From Muscardinus avellanarius (lineage: Eukaryota; Chordata; Mammalia; Rodentia; Gliridae): a DNA stretch of 64,000 nt. Below, one piece after another: positions 12,401-21,728 of this stretch; the stretch's first letter is position 1; each line of letters begins with the position of its first letter. Position numbers and translations under genes: made by a program. The notes under the pieces were generated by a model. The model saw only the letters and a list, made by a program, of their open reading frames with translations. It ran no database searches and was not told the DNA's origin. The stretch covers positions 114,881,415 to 114,945,414 of the forward strand of contig OY726564.1 in the NCBI GenBank assembly GCA_963383645.1. Direction: 5' to 3'.

Positions 12401-12865
12401 CCAGAGCTCAGCCCACTCCCTCCTGGATTCACTCTCCACCAACCTTCTCCTGCCAAATGGCGAGTGCCCCTGGGTCAGTATATCTTAAAGAATGATAAGG
12501 TTTGGTCACTCATGTCAGAATGACCTCAGAAATTCATTTGAAGTGGGAAGTGGCAGTACAAAGCAAAGAAGTGGCAGTACAAAGCAAAGAAGCTAAGAGT
12601 CCGAGTGTCCCCACTCCTACCCCTGGAGTCCCGGCCTCTCCAAAGAGAGTTTTTTAGGGTCTGTTCAGCAACCTAGGGACCAGAGGAAAGTTGTCAGGTC
12701 CCAGTACCCACCTGCCTGATTTGCAGTCCCAACCTCAGGACCCAAAAACACTCCGGGAGGATGCAGGGGAATTGTTAGGGGAGTGGATCTGGACTAACAT
12801 AGCTCTGGTTGGAAGGTCTGTCTGTCTGTCTATCAATCCATCTATTGACCTGCCTACTTACCTAC
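9440..12865. other. Long intergenic stretch, mostly unique
   Basis: The largest SINE-poor stretch upstream of SELE. It holds a diverged direct repeat (about 11200-11290 and 12470-12550), a 21-bp perfect tandem duplication (12547-12588) and no convincing gene. The AT-rich 10000-10770 part is a place to look for conserved regulatory DNA. Confidence 0.5.
12547..12588. repeat. 21-bp tandem duplication
   Basis: The unit GAAGTGGCAGTACAAAGCAAA occurs twice without mismatch. Confidence 0.95.
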
Positions 12866-12870
12866 TATTT

Positions 12871-13055
12871 TTTTTTTGGTGGTACTGGGGTTCCTGGAAG
12901 CCCTTCTACCTCCTGGCCTATGCTCCCACACTTATTTTTTTAATTTTTTTGGAAACAGGGTCTCCTAAGCCAGCACGGCTAGCTTCAAACCTGCGCGATC
13001 CTCCTGTCTCCGCCTCCCAAGCGCGGGGATTACAAGCGTGCACCACCACGCCCGG
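12871..13055 (-). repeat. Young GC-rich SINE, antisense, with TSD
   Basis: GGTGGTACTGGGGTTCCTGG through CACGCCCGG, between 14-bp direct repeats CTTACCTACTATTT (12857-12870 and 13056-13069). Confidence 0.92.
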
Positions 13056-13479
13056 CTTACCTACTATTTATCTACCCATCCATCCAATTATCGCTACTTG
13101 GCAGTCTCGTCCACTCCTTTTCTTACCCTTCATTTTGGTATTTTCTCCTTGGAGCTTTCTCAGCATAACTTGAGGACAATCCCTTTGCCCTTTGCCTTGG
13201 AGAGAATGGCTTTTGAATCAAGAGCCTCTGGGAAGTGTGGCGGGGGCTCAGCAAGCTCCCTCTCAGCAGCCTTGGGCTGTCTGGCTTGTTCCCTCTGCTC
13301 ATTTCCCTTTGCTGTTCCCGACAGCCTCTCCCAGGGCTCCCCTCCAGGATGCAGCCTCCTCGGTGGAGAGCAGTGATGGTCAAGGAGGCTCAGGAAGGTG
13401 AGGCAGCACCAGAGAGCTGGGAGGAATGGAGCCTCTGCGTGCTCTAACAGCGAGAGGAATCAGGGCCTGGGCAGCAGAG

Positions 13480-13710
13480 GAGGGGCTGAGCTTGGAGATG
13501 AATTGCTTGGTTTCAGCGCTTAGCTCTGTGCTACTGGGGGAGATAGGTAAAATCCCTGGTTCTGCAATTCCTCACTTATAAAATAAGGATAATAAGAGTA
13601 CCCATTTAGCAGGTGATTGTGAAGATTAATTTATCTTGTCGATAACTATGCAGAATGCTCAGAAGTGGTTCTGGCACGAAAAAGTCCTTGGCAGATGCTG
13701 GAGATTGTAA
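13480..13710 (+). repeat. MIR SINE (likely)
   Basis: CCTCACTTATAAAATAAGGATAATAAGAG and GTGAAGATTAAT followed by TCTGGCACG match the MIR core pattern from memory. Confidence 0.6.
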
Positions 13711-13959
13711 TTGGAGGTCCAGGGTATAAATTTGTAAATGAAACAGGAACTGTGTCACCATTGGGGTTATTTTTCTATTTACCTTTGAATGAAAGAAGAG
13801 GAAGAGATAAACTATAAACTTAGTTATGAAAAATTTATAATAATAAATGCATTATCTAGGGCTGCTGATGACTAACCTCTGTAAAGTGTCTACTAGATGG
13901 TTTACTAATATGTCAGATAAGTTTGCTTTAAGATTTGGCTACCAAACTAATGCATGTGT

Positions 13960-14500
13960 ACCTATGTTCATAGCTGCACAATTCACCATAGCCAAACTAT
14001 GGAACCAGCCAAGATGTCCATCAACAGATGAATGGATTACAAAACTGTGGGATATGTACACAATGGAATTTTATTCAGCCATTAAAAAAACTCAATCATA
14101 TCATTTTCAGGGAAATGGATGGAACTGGAGGACATTATGCTGAGTGAGATTAGTCAGTCACAAAAAACAAGAAATCGAATGCTTTCCCTAATATGTGAAA
14201 GCTAAGGAGAAATGGGTGATAGGAGGAACTCTAGATGAAAAAGGAAATCCTATAGAGGAGCAAATAAGACAACCTAAATGAGGGGATGGGAGGGAGGAAG
14301 AAGGAAATTCTCTAAAACACAAAAGTACTTAAACATATCAAAGTCAACCACCCAGCCAAGCAAGGGAAGGAGGGATGGGGAGGGAACGGGGTAGTAATTG
14401 GGTAGGGGATAAATGGGTGATGTGTACATGTATGTCTACACAAGGTTTTTTTTTTACCTCCATATGTATGCATGAATATAATGCACCAATAAAAAAAGAT
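13960..14500 (+). mobile_element. L1 3' end (ORF2 C-terminus and 3'UTR)
   Basis: One frame reads FIAAQFTIAKLWNQPRCPST, then MYTMEFYSAIKK, the C-terminal part of L1 ORF2. The 3'UTR ends GCACCAATAAAAAAAG near 14500. It is 5'-truncated and non-functional. Confidence 0.85.
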
Positions 14501-15126
14501 CTGGCTATAATTTGGGCATACTTGGTCATATTTTTTAAGAAAATGGCAGGTCATGTATTCATAATCTATTAACAACAAAATATATGTCAGTTATACATGA
14601 ACCTAGCTTCGCATCCTCTCTTAAAAGCTGAGTGAACAAGTGTGAATGACCATTTACTGAGCAATGAAAGCCATAAAATGAAATAGATGATTGAGATAAT
14701 GTCAGTGTCTGGAAAATGTAAGAGAGTGGGCAGGTGGAAGCTACGAATCCTCTGTGGAAAGTGGTGCTCTGGGTTCAATCCCCAGTTCCAAAAAGATGAA
14801 AAAAAACTTTTTAAAAAAGTAGGGCATTTTGAAAGAGGTTAAATTAAATTAGGGAATGAGGTGGTTTTTTAAATCAGTATAATTACTCGAGTTTTTCTTC
14901 TCTTTTCTGGTTTGGCTTAGGTTTTGGTATCTTGGTGAGCACAAATGGCCAAGTGTTATCAAGAAAGCTGAAAAATAAGCCTTTTCCTTCTACCCCTCAT
15001 CCTGTTGAAAGTGCCTTCTTAGGCCTCCTATTTTAAAAAGCTGCAACCAAAGAACATTGATTTGACTTGAAGTTTGGAAACTTATAAAATACGGAAGTAG
15101 AAATTATTTTCTTTCACTATTCTCTA
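14501..15126. other. Intergenic sequence
   Basis: No gene seen. A short ID-like scrap (GTGGTGCTCTGGGTTCAATCC) lies at about 14761-14790. Confidence 0.45.
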
Positions 15127-15165
<39 letters not shown>

Positions 15166-15362
15166 GTAGTACTGGGGGTTGGACCTAGGGGCATTCTACC
15201 TCTGAGCTACACCCCATCCCTTTTTAATTTTCATTTTGAAACAGGGTCTAACTAAACTGCTGAGGGTCTGGCTAAGTTTCTGAGGCTGGCTTTAAATTCA
15301 TGGTCCTCCTGTATCAGCCTCCTAAGTCCTGAGATCACAGGCGTGCACCACCACATCTGGCT
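15127..15362 (-). repeat. (ATT)n plus antisense SINE
   Basis: An ATT tract (15127-15162) is the expanded tail of an antisense SINE that ends ACCACCACATCTGGC. Confidence 0.87.
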
Positions 15363-16193
15363 ATTAAAATGCGAGGTGGGTAATAGATGGGACTAGAGTC
15401 ACCTCAAAGAAATGGCACTATGAAGAACAGGAATATAAAACACTCAATACATCCCTTTCCGTGCAGTTGAACATAGAGTTTTTAAAAACTGTAATCTGTT
15501 TACTATACATGTAAAAGAGGGTTATTTCAAAAATTGTAAAATGTTGAAACTAATAATGAAGGATATAAAAAATCATCTCAAATCTTTCCGTCTGGATATA
15601 GTGGCTGTTAACATTTTGGCACAGTTTTTATTTTTTGCACAACCGCGTTTTCTAAGTTTTAAGCAAGATTTGCGTCAATTAACTATGAGCCTCTATAGTT
15701 TTTAGCCTTTATCTTTTACACTGAATAAGCCGCAAACATTTTCCAGAGCTGAACATCTCAATCGATTTCCATGTTCTCTGATTTGGGGGGAAGGTATAAT
15801 TTCAGGTATTTTTAGTAATGTAGCCGTGCCCAGCGGTGCAGAGCCCGAGGATCGACGTGTGCTTTGTTATTCGTTCCTCTGTGAGAGCGCACATTGAGTG
15901 GGCTGCACCGGCTGATACAAGTAAGAAAAGGAAAGTGTTTATGCATTGTCCACAGCGTTGGGGGTGAGAGAATTGAGGGTGGCAGCGGATGACAAATATC
16001 CTGAGCTGGCTTATGTGTCTGAAACTGATTCCAACACAGTTGCATGAGCAATCTTACTAATACGGCCGTGAGGCATTTTAAGGACATAGACTTTATGTGA
16101 TGAGGGTTAAAAAATTCTGCACTTGTGGCATATTAATAAAATGTCATATAAAAGATAAAGGCAAGAGGGATTGGCCCTGAAGGGCAGGCCCCG
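15363..16193. other. SELE upstream flank
   Basis: Mostly unique sequence before the proximal promoter. A possible old L1 or DNA-transposon scrap lies at 15600-15750. I see no other gene. Confidence 0.45.
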
Positions 16194-16320
16194 TGACATC
16201 ACTGATTTTTGGCGCTGTGGATATTCCCGGGAAACTTCTCGGAGGCCGCTGAGGATTTCCTCCGGACTGGCTTTGGACAATCTCCTCCTGTGACTCACAG
16301 GAAGCCCGGCTTATAAAAAG
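16194..16320 (+). promoter_or_regulatory. SELE cytokine-responsive proximal promoter
   Basis: This segment carries in order a CRE/ATF-like site (TGACATCA, 16194-16201), overlapping kB-like sites GGATATTCCC (16219-16228) and GGGAAACTTC (16229-16238), a third kB-like site GAGGATTTCC (16251-16260) and a TATA box (TATAAAA, 16312-16318). The order and spacing match the four positive regulatory domains known from the human E-selectin promoter, where ATF2/c-Jun and NF-kB drive TNF/IL-1 induction in endothelium. The two downstream kB sites differ from the human versions as I remember them. Transcription should start about 25-30 bp after the TATA box. Confidence 0.88.
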
Positions 16321-16342
16321 CCTCGGTGGGAGCAATTCGTGG

Positions 16343-16428
16343 TCCTTGACTGACTTCTCGCTGGGACGAGCTGCAGCAGCGGCAGCGCACCTCAGAGACT
16401 CAGCGCCCGACAACCTCTTCACAGAACA
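16343..16428 (+). other. SELE exon 1 (non-coding 5'UTR)
   Basis: This exon lies just downstream of the TATA box and ends at a good splice donor (ACA|GTGAGT, GT at 16429-16430). E-selectin genes have a non-coding first exon. The 3' border is read from the donor. The 5' border is only estimated from the TATA position. Confidence 0.65.
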
Positions 16429-16760
16429 GTGAGTGCAGAATTCTCTACCTGAGCATCCCAGGCCACACAACACAGATTCGTGAACACATGCGCAAAAGGC
16501 TTTTTGCTGCAAGCAGATCTATGCAAACTTTTATATCATCTCACACTTAAAATCTCTCTCTTCTCTTTGACCTGAATGATCAAAACCTTAACTTTTGCAT
16601 TTATTCCTTACAGTAAATGGCTCTTGAAATAAAAGTGTGGCACTGGAATCTTTGACCTAAAATTTATGAAGATGCCTTACACATCTTGGTAGAATGATTT
16701 GAGTAACTGGCTGCATACACCTTTTTCTTTTTTAATTAATCGTGTACGTTCTCTCCCCAG

Positions 16761-16835
16761 AAAAGTGCCTCAGGCCTTTGGTGAGGACTCTTGGAATCAT
16801 GGTAGCTGCACAGTTTCTCCTCGCCCTTGCCCTTG
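16761..16835 (+). CDS. SELE: SELE exon 2: start codon and signal peptide
   Basis: The acceptor is at 16759-16760 (CCCCAG) and the ATG is at 16799-16801 in a fair context (ATCATGG). It reads [12 protein letters not shown], then splits a Val codon after its first base at the donor (GT 16836-16837). The hydrophobic stretch continues into exon 3 (VLLIKES), giving a short cleavable signal peptide. The start matches the known E-selectin start position. Confidence 0.93.
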
Positions 16836-19800
16836 GTAAGTGGGTGTCGCCAGGTGGCACAGGGCTCCCCATCGCCTCACTGCTGACATTCTGGACAGAC
16901 TGTTCTCTGCGAGGGGCTGTCCTGTGCATCGTAGGATTAGCTTAGCAGCTTCTCTGGTCTTTGCCTGCTGTGTGGTCTGTCCCAGGATAGGAGCAATTTA
17001 CCTCTTACTGTTGTAGTTTCTGTAGGTGTAAAGCATTGATCATAAATGGATGACTTGGGTACCGTGAGCCTTCAGTGTTAGTGTGGTTTTGGTGTGTGGG
17101 CATCTTAGCAAATATGGTATGCAACAGCCAGTCTCTACCATGGTAACTTTATAGTTGAAAAGACACATTTTGGGCCGTAAAGTGCCTCCCACGGTGCGTG
17201 GCAGCTCCAACCAGAGTCTCAGTTATGCTTTGCCATTCTGCTTTGTGTTCTGCCGGGAAATGCATACGCTATTCAGCTGTGGTGGTGAGTAAGGTAAAGT
17301 ACCCAGTGGGTGGCCAGCTACAGACTGACACACCAGGAAAGCTCGTTTCTTCATACATCCCTCTTCCTGCTTTTGGAAAGATGAAAAATATTTTGGGTCA
17401 TCCCAAAGGCCAAGTAGGCTACAGCTAAGAGAGCAGAAAGGCCAGGTAGCGGCTCAGCTGCAGCAGGACTAAGCTTGGCCGTTCCTTTCCCGTCCCCCCA
17501 GTGCTGCTCATCAAAGAGAGCAGAGCCTGGTCGTACAGCGTCTCCACGACAAACATGACTTACGACGAGGCCAGCGCCTACTGCCAGGAAAAGTACACGC
17601 ATCTGGTCGCCATTCAAAACAAGGAAGAGATCGAATACCTCAACTCCATTCTGAGCTACTCGCCTAGCTACTACTGGATCGGCATCAGGAAAGTCAAAGG
17701 AGTGTGGATCTGGGTGGGGACCCAGAAACCTCTGACCAAAGAAGCCAAGAACTGGGCTCCGGGCGAGCCCAACAACAAGCGGAATAACGAAGACTGCGTG
17801 GAGATCTACATCAAGAGAGACAGAGACGTGGGCATGTGGAATGACGAGCGCTGCAGCAAGAGGAAGCTGGCTCTGTGCTACACAGGTAGGCGCGGCCGCC
17901 GGGTGGGTCCGCCGTGCACCTTGACGTGGGTCCGCCGTGCACCTTGACGTGGGTCTGCCGTGCACCTTGACGTGGGTCTGCCGTGCACCTTGACGGGCTT
18001 ACAGCTCGTGGTCCTTGCTCTCTGCTGTGCTTGTTTTATATTCTAAGATAATTTTATATCCTAAGATACAATTTTAGAACATTCTGATGAACTGCCAAGG
18101 TGTCTGTGCTTACTTCTTTGTGTAAAGGTGGGTGAGAAGACGCACACCTATGTTTACAAATCTGCATACAGGTAGTTCTGTACAGAGAGGATGCATATCC
18201 ATACATGCAGTGTATTTTAGTTACTTGTTTTATTTGCAGCAGGGGAACTGTCTTCTGAGTTTGTGATTAAAGGCAATTTCTATGCTTGGCATAGCATAGA
18301 AATAATAATATGAGAGTACAAGGTTGATGACTTGGCACTGGGGGGGGGCACTTTGGCTAGCATCTGGGGCGCCCTGCAGTGACACCTTGGTTGCACGCTG
18401 CTGATCCTAAGTGCGCAGGAACTCACCACAAGTATATTACAGCTGTTCCTGTGTGGTTGTGTTCTCTGTAGCTGCCTGCTCCCCTGAGTCCTGCAGCGGC
18501 CACGGCGAGTGCATAGAGACCATCAACAACTACACCTGCAAGTGCCACCCGGGCTTCAGCGGACTCAAGTGTGAACAAGGTGAGACGACTCCACCTCTTC
18601 CTTTACCTCTTCCTCCCCGTCCTGGCTGGCGCTGGACTCAGTCTGAGTGTCTTCCTTTCCTGGGGTCACCTGGCGTCATATGGTGGGAAAAGGCCTGTGA
18701 AGCCCAGCCTTCCTGGACCAGGTTCCAGATGTCCCATTCATTACTTCTGGCACCTGAGCAGGGTGGCCTTATGAGGCTGCCGTGGGCTGAAATGTCACGA
18801 TGTGGCCCACGATGATAGTTAGACTCTCTCGGTCTCAGAATTCTCACTGTAGCATGAAGATAATAACAGTACCACATCCATAGACTTTATGGTTACCTAA
18901 TTATGGTTGACACCCAGAATGCCTTCAACCAACAGTGTAGTTCCCAGGGTTCCTCCTGTCTCTACAGGGTGAGAGAGGACAGGAACTGAGTTGAGAAACA
19001 GTCTTTGTTCTTTTTTTCAGTGGTGACCTGCAAGGCACAGGAAGGCCCTGAACATGGAAGCCTGGACTGCACCCGACCTTTTGGGAACTTCAGCTATAAT
19101 TCCTCCTGCTCCATCACCTGCGAGAGGGGCTACGTGCCCAGCAGCTCGGAGACCCCACGGTGCACGTCCTCCGGGGAATGGAGTGCTCCTCTTCCAACCT
19201 GCAATGGTGCGTCCCCCAGATTGCACGAGTGCCCTCCAACTCGTCCCTGTTTTTATCCAACTCCTACTAGTACAAAACTCCAGGGGCAGTTCTGATTGTT
19301 TATTGCAAAACTTGCTCTCTCGGCCCATAGAGCTAGATGGTCGATCTGGCACCTGCTTGGTGTGAGAGTGGCCTTTATTCTATGTTCCAAATGGTGATTT
19401 CTGAGGCTCTGGGTGACCTGGAAGGGAGAGGACAGTGGAGCCAGGGGGACCATCTCCAGTAATTTTAGTGAATCTCTCGCTTTCTCCCCTCGTCAACTTT
19501 CCCATCAAAGGAGAAACCTTGAGACCCGAGCACTCTCAATGTTTCTTTTTCTGCCTCAATCTTACCATTTTGGAAAAGGCAAAAAAAGCAAAAGTCACTC
19601 AGGTCCAATTGGGCCCAAATAAATTAATGCCCTTTGTGTGCCAATATTGTTTTTCCCCAACTAGTAAAAAATTTTGATCTAGAATCTTTCTTTTTCTTTG
19701 CTTTTGTCTTATGTAAATGATAAAACAGATCAGAGTTCACTCAGCATAGACAAAGTAAAAATTATTCTGAAAGGGCTGGGAGGCATGGGCTATAGCTCAG

Positions 19801-20959
19801 TGGTAGGCGCTGGTCTAACATGGCCTGGGTTTCATCCTCAGTATTGAAAAAAAAAGGTGGAACTATCAATAAAAAAATAAATAAGAGCTTGGTGGTAGGT
19901 GTTTCTGTCCCCAAGAAGTGCACTGAGGATTTTGGGTCCACCCTTTGAAGATGGCTTTCTCACTCTGTTACAAAGTCCAGCTGGATGGCAAGGGAAAATA
20001 CTCCTCTGTGACACTCACGGTGCTCCTCCATCTCCCCAGTGGTCGAGTGCAAGGATTTGGCGAATCCTGCCCACGGGGTCGTGACGTGCAGCCCAGACTC
20101 TGGAAGGCCCTGGAACACGACGTGTACTTTTTCCTGCGAGGATGGATTTGAAACCGTGGGAGCACAGAAGCTCACCTGCACCTCATCTGGGAGCTGGGAT
20201 GAGGCGGAGCCCATGTGCAAAGGTAGTGTTGCACACCGAGGCATGCTGTCTGCATCTCTCTCTCTGCCGGTCCTGGAGCTCTGTGAGCCAGGCTTGCTAA
20301 TACAAATAAATATGCACCTGTGTTCCAGCCGTGACATGCGACGCCATCCCGCCGCTTCAGAACGGCTCCGTGATCTGCCACCACGCCGCTGCTGGGAAGT
20401 TCACCTTCAAGTCCTCCTGCAACTTCAGGTGTGAGGATGGGTTCGTGCCTCAGGGACCAACCCAGACCGAATGCACCGCGCGAGGGCAGTGGACACGGCC
20501 AGTCCCAGTGTGTGAAGGTGAGCCGCGGGTCTTTCTTTGACACGTTCCTTTCTCATAGAGTAGCCGTCTTCGCCTTGGTAACCTTGAGACACCTGCTGCT
20601 GCCTGATGCAGGCATCTCTAAGTACCCACTCCTGTCTTCCAGCTGTGAAATGCGCCAAGGTCCCGATGCCTCTGAACGGCTTCATGAACTGTACTCCTTC
20701 CGCTGCTGGAGAACTCGCCTACAAGTCCTCTTGCGCCTTTGACTGCGAGGAAGGCTTCAGGTTACACGGGTCATCTCAACTCGAGTGCACATCCCGGGGA
20801 CAGTGGACACATGAGGTCCCCTCCTGCCAAGGTACAACTGGGTTCAGATTCTCACAGAGTGGGCCAAACACCTCATGGGATTTGGAGTCTCAGTTGTTCC
20901 AAAGGGTTTGACCCTAATTTCTCACAAGCTGAGAACTAAGTAGTGCTTACAAGTTGCAC

Positions 20960-21008
<49 letters not shown>

Positions 21009-21666
21009 TGTTAATAAGGACTGAATCCAAGGGCATTCTGCCCAGTCCTTTTTTTAAATTTTGAAACAGCATCTCACTGAGTTGTTTAGGATCCCTCGAA
21101 GTTTCCAAGGCTGGCCTCCAACCTAGATCCTCTTGTCTCTGCTTCCCAAGTACTGGGATTATCTGCATGAGCCACCATGCCTGGTTTATTGCTGACTTTT
21201 AAGCCAGTTTTAGAAGCTTCCCTGGAGGTTTTTCCTAACCATGTGCCTATTTTTTGCAGCGGTACCGTGCCCAAGCTTAGACATTCCGGGCAAAATCAAC
21301 GTGAGCTGCAGTGGGGAGCCTGCATTTGGCACTGTGTGTGACTTCACATGTCCTGAAGGATGGATGCTCAATGGCTCTGCGGCTCTGACATGTGGGGCCA
21401 CAGGACAGTGGTCTGGGATGCTGCCCACCTGTGAAGGTGAGGCACTCATCAGCGGCGGGCCTCTGGGGGATTAGAAAGAAGCACAGGAGCACCATTCATG
21501 TCCAAATCAGAATGCCCAGGTTAACAAGCTGGCGGATATTCAATTGTATGGGTCTAGAAAGAAAACAGAAAAGGCAGTGTGTCTGTGCAATGAGCAGAAT
21601 TCTGACTATTGCCAAAAGGAGACCAAGAGAAGGAAGAGAGAAATAGGAGGAGGAAGAGGAGGTGAA

Positions 21667-21728
<62 letters not shown>

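Noticed and set aside
17351..17965. Long minus-strand open frame (204 codons) across the SELE lectin exon
   Set aside because: It is the antisense shadow of a GC-rich coding exon and spans intron and minisatellite. No domain or promoter is visible.
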